Positions 46,437 through 55,164 of a DNA stretch of 64,000 bases are shown here, piece after piece. The stretch's first letter is position 1; each line of letters starts with the position of its first letter. Source of the DNA: a virus; the IMG/VR virus record IMGVR_UViG_3300017917_001839, positions 1-64,000 of that record. One strand, 5' to 3'. Position numbers and translations under genes: made by a program. The notes beneath the pieces are model-generated. The model was not told the DNA's origin. It worked only from the letters and a program-made list of their open reading frames with translations, and made no database searches.

Positions 46437-47659
46437 AGATTGGCCAACTCCGGAAATACACTTGCAAAGTCTTCACTGCGCAATTGATCAAACTCTGTGT
46501 TAAAACGTTTAAACTCATCAAACAAGTGTGTATGATCATCATCTAAGAACTTGATAGCACTCTTATAACCTTCTGTAGCGCGACCAATATGATCCTGCGG
46601 TTCTAGCCAACGTAGATGCTTTTCCCACTTATACTTAATTTGTTCTTTAAAGTCCTGTGGCAGGATGCTCATGCGGAAACGTGGATTGTTTAACAGTACG
46701 TTTACATACCAGTCGCCGGCACGTATATAACCTTTTTCTACCCAGCTGCGATGGAAGTCCGGCAAGTGCCACGCATTATATGCACTAACAGTAGAACTAA
46801 CATAGAAATCAATCTCCGGTGCGCGGCTGCGCAATTCTTTGATATTAGCTACTACATCGTTCCAGTCTGTGCCTTTACGCTGATATTCACCACGTGCGCC
46901 TTCTGCGTCTAGGCTAGCACCTACACTGATATGCTTAAAGTTTTTCCATAAATCAATTACACTGTGTTGCTTGTAGCGTAATTTAGTGAAATTAGTATTG
47001 TAGAATATACGAATATCTGTTTTACCCAACTCCACGAGACGATTCATGATGTGCCAATGTTCGTCCATGATAATAGGTTCGCCGCCTGCCCAGTATATCT
47101 GTTCAATGTGCGGCAGCATAGTTTCAAATTCTTCCATAAAGCCCGCAACGTCTTTACGAATTTGGATTACACTCTCTGTAGGTGTTTGGTTAAAGCTACT
47201 CTTTACAGCGTCATGGAACCAGTTACTGCTTAGTTCGGGACCACAGTAACGGCAGCGTAGGTTACATACGTTACTAAAGCGGAAGTCTAAGTATACAATG
47301 TGCAGATCATCTAAGCTACCATCAGGGTTAGTTTTTGCAACCTTATCCCAATGTGGCTCTAGCCAGTCTCTGTTACTGCGAACACGTAAGCTGTCGTGGC
47401 CGTACTTTTCTTTTTCATAACAGCGAACACATTCTTTGCAGTGTTTGCCTTCCAACATGTTAAGACGAACTTTACGCATAGCAGGACTATTCCATACTTC
47501 GCGTAAGCTGTTTTCACGCAAGTCGCCTATGTTGGTTTCCCATGGACTGTCACAGCACAGCATGGTTTTGCCATTGGGCCAAGGGTGCATGTGAATCCAA
47601 GGAAGGATACACATGGTCTTGCTGTCTTTGTGGTCTTCAAAATTCATGCTGTATCCCAT
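46433..47659 (-). CDS. Twitch-type radical SAM protein C
   Basis: The 408-aa protein has CILPWIHMHP (C17), MLCCDS (C35, C36) and HCKECVRC (C74, C77, C80), one cysteine more than its paralogues. The radical SAM motif FSNVCNLRCRYC follows (C132, C136, C139), then WAGGEPI. The start may be ATG 47659 or the fifth codon (47647). The first gives a 23-bp overlap with gene D. The extra cysteine could alter the auxiliary cluster. Confidence 0.9.
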   Translation of the reverse strand: MGYSMNFEDHKDSKTMCILPWIHMHPWPNGKTMLCCDSPWETNIGDLRENSLREVWNSPAMRKVRLNMLEGKHCKECVRCYEKEKYGHDSLRVRSNRDWLEPHWDKVAKTNPDGSLDDLHIVYLDFRFSNVCNLRCRYCGPELSSNWFHDAVKSSFNQTPTESVIQIRKDVAGFMEEFETMLPHIEQIYWAGGEPIIMDEHWHIMNRLVELGKTDIRIFYNTNFTKLRYKQHSVIDLWKNFKHISVGASLDAEGARGEYQRKGTDWNDVVANIKELRSRAPEIDFYVSSTVSAYNAWHLPDFHRSWVEKGYIRAGDWYVNVLLNNPRFRMSILPQDFKEQIKYKWEKHLRWLEPQDHIGRATEGYKSAIKFLDDDHTHLFDEFKRFNTEFDQLRSEDFASVFPELANL

Positions 47660-48881
47660 GCTTGTTTAACAGCTCTACTAATTCTGGAAATACCGTTCTC
47701 CAGCCCATAGCAGGCAAATGCTGGCGCTGTTTATCTAATTGATCGTTATAGCGGCAAAACTGTGCCCACTTAGCTGGATCCCAGTCACTGTTATCATACA
47801 TGCTGATCACTGTACTAATGTGCTGACTGTTACCGTGTTTGCCGGCTCTATATCGGTTTAATATTTCCTGTCGCACTGGTGGAGGTAGCACACTGGGACT
47901 TAAGAAGTCTGGGTCATAAACAAAGTTCATGTCCACAGGTACTGGTGCCCAGTCTAGGAATTCATCTAAATAAGCAAAATTAAATGCACTAACAGTCTGT
48001 GTAATACGTACAGTTAGATCAGTTTGCATTAGTGCATTTAGATTGGTCTTAACGTCAGCCCAATAAGTAGGATAACGTATATAGTGATTGCGTAGACTTA
48101 GATCGTCGATGCTGGGGCATACGCGAGTTTCTTTAAATTCGCTCCACAGCGGAATAGCCTGCTCGGGTAAGTTGGTCATATTAATATTATACCATAACAC
48201 AATGTTCTTGCTACGACCGCTTTCTACTAGTTTGCGTAGGTACTTCCAGTGTGCTTTGATCAGCGTAGGTTCGCCACCGTTAATATATAACACTTCCATA
48301 TTGGGCGCACAGTTATACAAGTCCTCGTAGAAACTTTCATCCTCGGGCCACTGGAAGTCATGCTTGTGATCTAGCCAACTGTATCCATCGTTAACAAACT
48401 CTAGCGTTTCCACCAATTCTTTATAGTCGCGGCGCCATTGGCTACTACTTGCAGGATTGCAAGTACGACACCGTACATTGCAAACATTACCAAGCCGAAG
48501 CTCAACAAAGCGCAAATCAAGAGGAATCCCCCCGTTAGCGTCAGTACTGCTCCTAGCCCAAGAAAGGCCTCTGTGAGGGTATTGTTCGATCTCGTGTAAA
48601 CGTTTGCTGCGTAATCCTTTATCTTCTTCATCATAACACCTCATACATGCTGCGGGTTTCTCTCCGTCTAGCATTTGTTGTCTAATTTCTTTAAAATAAT
48701 CACTGTTCATATGAGTGTTGATGTTGTGATCATTTAGGTTAAAAAACTCGTCGCGATCCGTGCCATAGTTTCTGGCACGATTCTTTCCTGCTGTGTGATC
48801 GCTGATACAGCAAGGTGTGACACCACCGTGAGGGTGTGTGCCTAAGTGTATCCACGGTAAAGGGCAATAGGTTTTACTCAT
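47637..48881 (-). CDS. Twitch-type radical SAM protein D
   Basis: The 414-aa protein has YCPLPWIHLG (C6), VTPCCISD (C24, C25), ACMRC (C79, C82) and the radical SAM motif LGNVCNVRCRTC (C134, C138, C141), then INGGEPT. A second, membrane-protein-like frame lies within it at 48401-48631. Codons there (CGG, GGG) look less common than elsewhere in the cluster. It overlaps both neighbouring radical SAM genes. Confidence 0.9.
   Translation of the reverse strand: MSKTYCPLPWIHLGTHPHGGVTPCCISDHTAGKNRARNYGTDRDEFFNLNDHNINTHMNSDYFKEIRQQMLDGEKPAACMRCYDEEDKGLRSKRLHEIEQYPHRGLSWARSSTDANGGIPLDLRFVELRLGNVCNVRCRTCNPASSSQWRRDYKELVETLEFVNDGYSWLDHKHDFQWPEDESFYEDLYNCAPNMEVLYINGGEPTLIKAHWKYLRKLVESGRSKNIVLWYNINMTNLPEQAIPLWSEFKETRVCPSIDDLSLRNHYIRYPTYWADVKTNLNALMQTDLTVRITQTVSAFNFAYLDEFLDWAPVPVDMNFVYDPDFLSPSVLPPPVRQEILNRYRAGKHGNSQHISTVISMYDNSDWDPAKWAQFCRYNDQLDKQRQHLPAMGWRTVFPELVELLNKHGIQHEF
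48401..48631 (-). CDS. Possible overlapping gene: 76-aa membrane protein inside radical SAM gene D
   Basis: A frame shifted by +1 relative to gene D encodes a lysine-rich N-terminus (KKIKDYAANVYTRSNN), then a long hydrophobic region (FLGLGAVLTLTGGFLLICAL and LVMFAMYGVVLAILQVV) and a basic end NWWKR. That layout fits a genuine two-helix membrane protein. GAGGTG lies 5 bp before the second ATG (48631). The part of gene D beneath it includes the conserved radical SAM motif, so coincidence cannot be excluded. Confidence 0.35.
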   Translation of the reverse strand: MKKIKDYAANVYTRSNNTLTEAFLGLGAVLTLTGGFLLICALLSFGLVMFAMYGVVLAILQVVANGAATIKNWWKR

Positions 48882-50206
48882 ATTACTTTCCCTGGTTCTA
48901 GTGCGCCATAGCGCGGATTTAATTTAGCAATATTATGCTCATGTGGATAGTTCATTTTTTTGTTCTTTAGTAATATTGTATATAATTCAGGAAAACATTC
49001 ACGGAAGTTTTCTTTTCTATAAACGTCTCCGGCAATCACTTGTTCAACAAACATGCGCCAACGTACAGCAATTTCGCTTTCTACAGTGTCTGTGGGCAGG
49101 TCGCCGTAGGGCTTAACTGTTTCTTTGCGCGGTGTTAACACAAACTTTACAATACCATCTATGTCACGCTGTATATATTCGTGTGCATAGGTAGCTTCTA
49201 CCAGTGGCTTAACAATATCCGGCTTGCACTCTTCTGGAAATACGTTAGGGTTATACCAGCTGGGATAGAAAGCTGTGTTATGGAATATTCTAAATTCGGG
49301 CCAACGCTCTGCAAATATTTGATGAAACTCTGCTAGGTACATTACATTAAGTGCTGTTACTGTACAAGTAATACCCACGTGCGCTTTCTTATTAACATGC
49401 AATTCATGATAATAATCTAAATTATCACGCACTTCATTCCAGTCTGCACCGTGACGTAGATACTCAAAACGCTTCTTTACTGCGCTGTCTATGCTTACAT
49501 TAAAGCCCACACTGGCAAAGTTCTTTAACATTTTATTCATAAATGTTTTATTCAGTGTAGTGCCGTTGGTGCTGAAGTTTATGTGTACGTTCTCGCTGAT
49601 GCCATCTGCTACTAGTTTATCCACAAATTCACGAAACTCTTTCATGTACAGTGGCTCACCACCCATTACTTCAAGGTAACGTATGTGTGGCAACCAGTCG
49701 TTGATCTCGGTCCAGAAGCGACTGTTTTGCATGTCGTCTAGACTTATATTAACACTTTCTTTAACATAGGGCAAGCCTCTTTCTTCAGCTTCTTTTACCC
49801 ACTTACTGCTATATCCAGGATTGCAACTGCGGCACTTTAGGTTACAGGTAGTGCTGAGAATTAATTGGAAATCCTCTGGCATGTCTGGTTCTTTATCCCA
49901 ATCTATAGGACCATAGCGCCATTCTGCATACTCGTTATATATTTCACGTTTGCTCTTTTTACCGTTGCGCTCGTCTTGCCAGCAAGGTTCACAGTTAGCT
50001 GGTAGTTCGCCCAACCTAATAGCGTTGCGAATATTCTTATAATAGTTGCTGTGAAATATATCACGTACACTGGTCTCACCTAGTGTATAAGGCTTACCAT
50101 TTTCGTCATGTACCCGCTCACGTGCGATGCAACAGGTGCGCACATGCCCCAACGGCTCGTTGCTGATATGCTTCCATAATAGACTGCAATACTTAGGTGC
50201 TGACAT
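48878..50206 (-). CDS. Twitch-type radical SAM protein E
   Basis: The 442-aa protein has YCSLLWKH (C7), VRTCCIAR (C25, C26), NCEPC (C72, C75) and the radical SAM motif STTCNLKCRSC (C121, C125, C128), then VMGGEPL and INFSTNGTT. It is the first of the A-E block in transcription order and overlaps the 375-aa unknown gene by 14 bp and gene D by 4 bp. Confidence 0.9.
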   Translation of the reverse strand: MSAPKYCSLLWKHISNEPLGHVRTCCIARERVHDENGKPYTLGETSVRDIFHSNYYKNIRNAIRLGELPANCEPCWQDERNGKKSKREIYNEYAEWRYGPIDWDKEPDMPEDFQLILSTTCNLKCRSCNPGYSSKWVKEAEERGLPYVKESVNISLDDMQNSRFWTEINDWLPHIRYLEVMGGEPLYMKEFREFVDKLVADGISENVHINFSTNGTTLNKTFMNKMLKNFASVGFNVSIDSAVKKRFEYLRHGADWNEVRDNLDYYHELHVNKKAHVGITCTVTALNVMYLAEFHQIFAERWPEFRIFHNTAFYPSWYNPNVFPEECKPDIVKPLVEATYAHEYIQRDIDGIVKFVLTPRKETVKPYGDLPTDTVESEIAVRWRMFVEQVIAGDVYRKENFRECFPELYTILLKNKKMNYPHEHNIAKLNPRYGALEPGKVI

Positions 50207-51320
50207 TGGTTTTGCCTTTGTTATATATTGTATATGCTAATGCGTAATTGTGTTCTAGCACTTCTTGCACTTCGGGGCTGTTGACTTTTTCACTTAATTC
50301 GCTGTAGGGTAAATCTAAATAATATTCAATTTGTTTTAAAATATGATCGCATCTATCATAAAAGTTTTCAATGCTGTCATAGCTTTCATCAAATAATATT
50401 CCATCAAATGTACGGAATCCGCATTCTTTTAAACGCTGTAAACTATGTGGCATACCTAATCTAATAAATGGACGCTTTAATAAAATACATTTAAATAGCT
50501 TTTCTGATAGCACATCTTCTTGCCACCAACTTTGTTCTGATTTAAATTCTAAATACTGCTGGTAATCAATGTTTTCATGTTCTACGTAATCAACTGTAAA
50601 ATCAAATAGCCCACGCAATAGATTCTTATTAAATAATTCCGGGTCACCATTTAACCATGCATTACTGTGATCCTGTGTAGCTGATTCCAGCTTTCCAGGT
50701 AATTCTTTAACTCTGTGCTTGTTATCCCGGAACCATGGATCTGCATCACTTACATTAGCATATAAGAATGTACCCAGTACATTGCTTTGTCTGCTGGTTC
50801 CGTGAACATTATCCAGATACCACTTGACCACATGATTCTTTTGAAACCTAGGACGACCAATAAACAGAGTCATATGCTTGTCGGGATGCACATCAAATAT
50901 TTTACTGTATCCGCTGTCAATGGATCGCGATGCCCAATAGCAAGTGTCATGACTGATCTTCATACGCTTGGATACATTGTTTAGGCTGCACCAAGCATTG
51001 TATGATTTCTTAGCATAGATATTGCCTGATAAAAATTCAATGTTCTCTACTGGATAATCAAATTTATCACACACAGCATGTATTAAACTGAACCAATTGT
51101 TATCCGGATCAGCAAATGTTTGATCTAAGAATAACATTGGTTCAGTAATATAGCTCACTGTGATATGTTTGTTGCTGGCTTTTTTAGAGCTTAGAACTAT
51201 GCGTTCTAAAACTTTTTTAATGCCAACAGGACGTCCACCTGTAACTTTAATATAATAAGAAGCTAGAGCTAAATCCCTAACTTCTATTTTTGGTTTTACA
51301 AGTGTCTCCGTTGCAAACAT
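50193..51320 (-). CDS. Unknown protein, 375 aa, within the radical SAM cluster
   Basis: No family is firmly recognised. Notable segments are YYIKVTGGRPVGIKKVLERIVLSSKK near the start, SYITEPMLFLDQTF, and a C-terminal CILLKRPFIRLGMPHSLQRLKECGFRTFDGILFDESYDSIENFYDRC. The last of these resembles a pattern I associate with uncharacterised proteins of surface-polysaccharide regions in marine phages and bacteria. No signal peptide or membrane segment is present. It starts immediately after the dehydrogenase gene and overlaps radical SAM gene E. Confidence 0.65.
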   Translation of the reverse strand: MFATETLVKPKIEVRDLALASYYIKVTGGRPVGIKKVLERIVLSSKKASNKHITVSYITEPMLFLDQTFADPDNNWFSLIHAVCDKFDYPVENIEFLSGNIYAKKSYNAWCSLNNVSKRMKISHDTCYWASRSIDSGYSKIFDVHPDKHMTLFIGRPRFQKNHVVKWYLDNVHGTSRQSNVLGTFLYANVSDADPWFRDNKHRVKELPGKLESATQDHSNAWLNGDPELFNKNLLRGLFDFTVDYVEHENIDYQQYLEFKSEQSWWQEDVLSEKLFKCILLKRPFIRLGMPHSLQRLKECGFRTFDGILFDESYDSIENFYDRCDHILKQIEYYLDLPYSELSEKVNSPEVQEVLEHNYALAYTIYNKGKTNVST

Positions 51321-52604
51321 TTATCTAGTATTACCATAGTGTACTACACGCACACCTTCTAGATTAGGTGTCTTACGCCACGGGTCAACAACTACACTGC
51401 CCTGTGCAAATGACAATGCTGTACCATTTGCTGTGGCCACTGTTAGTGCTTCGTCAGCACCTGTAACACGATGGTCTTTGTACCAACCTGCAACAAAGTC
51501 TAACTGTTCACCGTAAGTGATTTGTGGGTTGTGTGCTAATAGATATACTGCTGGCTTAGACATCACATCAGCTGGCGGCATTTCGCCAATTACTTCATCT
51601 AAGTAATATAGTTGTGCGCCCATTTCAGCTACGTAGTGTCCTACCAGCATGCTGCTTGAACCTGCTTCATAAGGTACCAGTGGCTTGTAGGCTTTACCCA
51701 CAATAATCACGGGCTTGCCCTCAGACAGATCAACCAGCTTACGAGCCATGTTCTTTGCTTGTACTTCTCGCGAGTACATTACAGCATCAAACAAGTCATA
51801 GCCCAAGTCTAGTCGCTCAGCTAGGTAACGTAGTGCAATGTTATCGCGTGGATGACATGCACCGCCATCGCCCATACCAGGCTTCATATAACCAGGACCC
51901 ATAATGCGTCTGTCGCTGGCTGCTAGTGCATCGCAAACTACTTCAGCATTAACATGACCTAGCTTTTCAGCTACGTCCTGAATCATGTTTACTAGACTTA
52001 CTTTAGCACTGATGAATGTATTGTAGAATACTTTGATACACTCAGTTTCTTCCCAAGTACCAACAATGTAACGTGGGCTGTTCTGCATAATGGTCTTGTA
52101 GAAGTCTACAAGTTCTTTTGCATCACCAGTTTCGCTGCCATCTTCTGTACCAATCATAACCATTTCTGGGTTAACCATGTCCCACTTTACAGTACCCATC
52201 GCAATCAAGTATGGATTGTAAATGAAACGTGCATTAGTTATTAATGGTTGTAATTGGCTACGCACTGTGCCAGGTAGCACAGTTGAGATTAGAACAATTA
52301 ACTGAGATGGTGTTGCAACCGCATTTACTTCACGCAGAACATTCTTAACCACAGTGTAGTCGAAGTCCTTGTTGGGTAAATGGCTGGTTGGCGCCTTGCC
52401 ATCATATTGTGGATCATGTGGTGTTTCTACTGCGATAAACACAATATCTCTACCACGTACTGCTTCTGCGAGTGTGGGAACCATTTTAAAGTTCTCAGGC
52501 TCACGTGGAGCAATGTCGTATCCAACAACATCATGGACCTCAGCTACCATCTCGGCGCAGGCTTGTCCTAGCTTGCCCACTCCGATAAATCCGATCGAGG
52601 CCAT
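51321..52604 (-). CDS. UDP-glucose/GDP-mannose 6-dehydrogenase family protein
   Basis: The 427-aa protein has an N-terminal NAD site GFIGVGKLGQA, VGYD at the second strand end, and VLISTVLPGT. The helix with E-CIKVFYNTFISAKVSLVN carries K191 and N195. Catalytic C250 lies in GMGDGGACHPRDN, the counterpart of the family's GGxCxPKD. A C-terminal third domain begins near VIIVGKAYKP. It should oxidise a nucleotide-sugar C6 alcohol to the acid, for a uronic acid. It follows a probable late promoter and hairpin, so it may start a sub-operon. Confidence 0.85.
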   Translation of the reverse strand: MASIGFIGVGKLGQACAEMVAEVHDVVGYDIAPREPENFKMVPTLAEAVRGRDIVFIAVETPHDPQYDGKAPTSHLPNKDFDYTVVKNVLREVNAVATPSQLIVLISTVLPGTVRSQLQPLITNARFIYNPYLIAMGTVKWDMVNPEMVMIGTEDGSETGDAKELVDFYKTIMQNSPRYIVGTWEETECIKVFYNTFISAKVSLVNMIQDVAEKLGHVNAEVVCDALAASDRRIMGPGYMKPGMGDGGACHPRDNIALRYLAERLDLGYDLFDAVMYSREVQAKNMARKLVDLSEGKPVIIVGKAYKPLVPYEAGSSSMLVGHYVAEMGAQLYYLDEVIGEMPPADVMSKPAVYLLAHNPQITYGEQLDFVAGWYKDHRVTGADEALTVATANGTALSFAQGSVVVDPWRKTPNLEGVRVVHYGNTR

Positions 52605-52625
52605 TTGTTTCTCCTAATTTTTTAA

Positions 52626-52643
52626 GTACAGTTTTAACTGTAC
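52626..52643 (-). promoter_or_regulatory. Perfect 8-bp stem palindrome in the leader of the dehydrogenase gene
   Basis: GTACAGTT-TT-AACTGTAC lies between the late-type box at 52648-52655 and ATG 52604. On the minus strand a transcript from that box would start about at this hairpin. There is no terminal T-run in that direction, so it is not an obvious terminator. Confidence 0.5.
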
Positions 52644-52647
52644 GCAA

Positions 52648-52655
52648 TATTTATC
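52648..52655 (-). promoter_or_regulatory. T4-late-like promoter box GATAAATA (leftward)
   Basis: TATTTATC on the plus strand reads GATAAATA leftward, in the 68-bp gap that is the longest non-coding stretch of the leftward cluster. It would serve the dehydrogenase and the downstream radical SAM genes. Confidence 0.6.
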
Positions 52656-52672
52656 AGGGGATTTTACAGTAC

Positions 52673-53407
52673 TTAGAGTTTTTTGACGCCGTGGTCTGGA
52701 AACAATCTATTGAATATATCAATATCCTGGTTAACATAATCTATGATGTTTAGCCTGTTAGCATATGTTTCACTGTTAACTAATGCTGTTTTGATTAATT
52801 CTATTTCAGCTGGGTTTGACACATTTTGTCTAGAGCCCGGTGTTAGTCCTAGTTGTGTAATTAAAGTATCCAAGTTGTTGGATAGTATTGGTGTTGCACC
52901 GTAATTTTCAACTAAATGTTCTACTTCGTGTAACCAGTTTCTTGTGTGATAATTATAGTGTATTGCGTAACTACTGGGCAAATTCTTATCTGTTTTATAT
53001 TCGCTGAGATAGAATATTCTATTAATATGCTGTTGCAGGTGATCTGGATTAGTCATTAAATGCTGCCATACACCGCGGAAATATTCTGTGTCGCCTAAGG
53101 CACTTATTGAATCTTGTAATATTTCTTTAATGCCGCTTACATAACGTTCCCACGGATCGCGTACAATACAGTAAAATTCGTCAGCTATACCTGCAACGTA
53201 TTGAGCTGCGCTATACTGATCAACAAAGCGGCTGATTCGATTTTTGTATAAATTGTCATAATAGTCGGCAGCTAGTTCAAACATAAAGTCTGCACTGTAT
53301 TCTCCCACGCCCCGCCATGCGGGTGTTATAGTATTGAGCAAACTGGTGCTGCCAGTTTTACCCACACTATATACTGCACACTTAAGATCGTCTTTGACGA
53401 CTAGCAT
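52673..53407 (-). CDS. Sulfotransferase family protein 1
   Basis: The 244-aa protein begins with a strand ending in YSVGKTGSTSLLN (5'-PAPS loop, K17-T21) and has IVRDPWERYVSGIKE (R83, D84, P85, S91), the 3'-phosphate-binding site of type 2 sulfotransferases. The rest is helical with NYGATPILSNNLDTL before the C-terminus. It would transfer sulfate from PAPS, most plausibly to a carbohydrate. It overlaps sulfotransferase 2 by 26 bp. Confidence 0.82.
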   Translation of the reverse strand: MLVVKDDLKCAVYSVGKTGSTSLLNTITPAWRGVGEYSADFMFELAADYYDNLYKNRISRFVDQYSAAQYVAGIADEFYCIVRDPWERYVSGIKEILQDSISALGDTEYFRGVWQHLMTNPDHLQQHINRIFYLSEYKTDKNLPSSYAIHYNYHTRNWLHEVEHLVENYGATPILSNNLDTLITQLGLTPGSRQNVSNPAEIELIKTALVNSETYANRLNIIDYVNQDIDIFNRLFPDHGVKKL

Positions 53408-54074
53408 ACTTTAACCTATTGTAAATTACGTATTCGGGTTTTAGGTGATCTACAATTTCATTGTAGCACAGTAGGCTGGGCAATACTTCTTTGGCAAAGC
53501 GGCGATTTAAGTTACTCACTGATATGCCCAATCGAACTACGTAGTCCATGTCGGATGTTTTGTTATATGTTGTTACATTCTCATATCCGGCGCTGGCTAA
53601 GAAGTTATTTAAATCTTCCATCAACACATATTGAACTTTGGTATCGCCTAGGCGATCAAATACTGACAACCAATTACCGCAGTGTGCAGTATAGCCCATG
53701 GTAGCATGCCCCCAGTTTGGATTAGATCCGCCCTGTGTTTCAAAGTATATCTCTGTGGCACGTTTCCAGAAATCATTGCTTTGCGCAAGACTTTCCAGTT
53801 TAGTATTATTAATAAGAAAGAAGTCTGTATACAATTTTAGTGTGCGCTTGATTTCTTCTAATAACCCACTAGCATATCTATCCATGGGATCGCGTAAAAT
53901 ACCTACTACAGTTTTATCGCTGTGCTGTGCAATTAGTTTGGGTAACTCTTTATCTGTAGCAAATAATTCATTGCCTACACCAGCTAATTCAATCAGCGTG
54001 GATGACGCATTTTTATTAACTGTAATTATTAGATATTTACCCAAAGGTATACAAATTACTCTGATATCATCCAT
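53382..54074 (-). CDS. Sulfotransferase family protein 2
   Basis: The 230-aa protein has YLIITVNKNASSTLIEL (N20-T26, 5'-PAPS loop variant) and GILRDPMDRYASGLLEE (R61, D62, P63, S69). Its order of elements matches that of sulfotransferase 1, but the sequences are well diverged. Two tandem sulfotransferases suggest sulfation at two positions or on two acceptors. It overlaps radical SAM gene F by 8 bp. Confidence 0.8.
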   Translation of the reverse strand: MDDIRVICIPLGKYLIITVNKNASSTLIELAGVGNELFATDKELPKLIAQHSDKTVVGILRDPMDRYASGLLEEIKRTLKLYTDFFLINNTKLESLAQSNDFWKRATEIYFETQGGSNPNWGHATMGYTAHCGNWLSVFDRLGDTKVQYVLMEDLNNFLASAGYENVTTYNKTSDMDYVVRLGISVSNLNRRFAKEVLPSLLCYNEIVDHLKPEYVIYNRLKYASRQRRS

Positions 54075-55164
54075 TGTATAACTCCGGAAATATTTGTTTG
54101 CTGTTCATGTTATATTTTTGATCCATGATAGATAGAAATTGTTCTAGTGTTTGATTACTGTTATGCGGTGTATTTAATACACCCTTTATAGTACTATATA
54201 CCTGATCACTGAATATACCATTGGTATAATAATGCTCAATGTTTTGCTGTACTTCATCGAGTATGTGCGGTACATTTCTAATATCTAGTGCATGGTGCGC
54301 TACTGGATCTATTAGTATATTGTCAACATTTAAATCTTTTAATGCATTATAAGAACGATCAAAGTCTTTGTAACTCAGAGAAAAGTAAACCATGTGTGCA
54401 TGCACGGTATGCCCTGGAAGTGATCTTACTACAGATAAATTATTAACAAAGTTGTCCCACGTATTGCCATGTCTTATATAAGCAAACTTATCTGGATTTG
54501 TAGTATCAACACTAACCACCCATGTAACATTTTCTAGTTGCTTTAGTAATGCAAACACCGGTGTGTTAATTACACTTAAACCTGTGTTTACAGTAATTGC
54601 ACACTTAGGATTTTCCAATAATACGTTACTGAGCAGTGTAATATATTCTTTCATTAGCATTGGTTCACCGCCAGCTAAAAACAACCTACGAATATTAGAT
54701 AAATCAATATTATCAATATACTGTTGATACTGTCTTTGGTTTTCTGCTGTAGGAATTAATCTATAATGATTATCTCTTTTAGCAATAGTAGAACTCCATA
54801 TAGGACCGCAGTACACACAATCTAATGTGCATAAGTTGCTGGATCTTATATCAGCAGCATGCAATGTAATGTGATCTAACTCTTGTTTAACAAAGATGTC
54901 TAAGCGTTCCGATTTAGTTAAATCGTTGATGATGTCGCCAGTCCTAAAACCGCAAGCAGATTTACAGCGTAAGGGTATAACACCATCTAAGAAGCCCTGT
55001 CGTACTTCACGTGCGGCTTCACTGTTTAATATATCTGTTAAAGATCGTTCTCGCAGATTACCCAGTGTGTTTTCAGGGTTGGCCATTAAACAGCAAAAGA
55101 ATACATCTAATTGCTGATTAATGTGTACGCCTGACCAAGGTAAGCTGCAAAAAGGTTTAGCCAT
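54067..55164 (-). CDS. Twitch-type radical SAM protein F
   Basis: At 365 aa this is the shortest paralogue. It has FCSLPWSGVH (C6), VFFCCLMAN (C24, C25), RCKSAC (C67, C71; spacing CX3C rather than CX2C) and the radical SAM motif SSNLCTLDCVYC (C112, C116, C119), then LAGGEPM. The altered spacing of the last cysteine pair sets it apart. It overlaps radical SAM gene G and sulfotransferase 2. Confidence 0.9.
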   Translation of the reverse strand: MAKPFCSLPWSGVHINQQLDVFFCCLMANPENTLGNLRERSLTDILNSEAAREVRQGFLDGVIPLRCKSACGFRTGDIINDLTKSERLDIFVKQELDHITLHAADIRSSNLCTLDCVYCGPIWSSTIAKRDNHYRLIPTAENQRQYQQYIDNIDLSNIRRLFLAGGEPMLMKEYITLLSNVLLENPKCAITVNTGLSVINTPVFALLKQLENVTWVVSVDTTNPDKFAYIRHGNTWDNFVNNLSVVRSLPGHTVHAHMVYFSLSYKDFDRSYNALKDLNVDNILIDPVAHHALDIRNVPHILDEVQQNIEHYYTNGIFSDQVYSTIKGVLNTPHNSNQTLEQFLSIMDQKYNMNSKQIFPELYNG

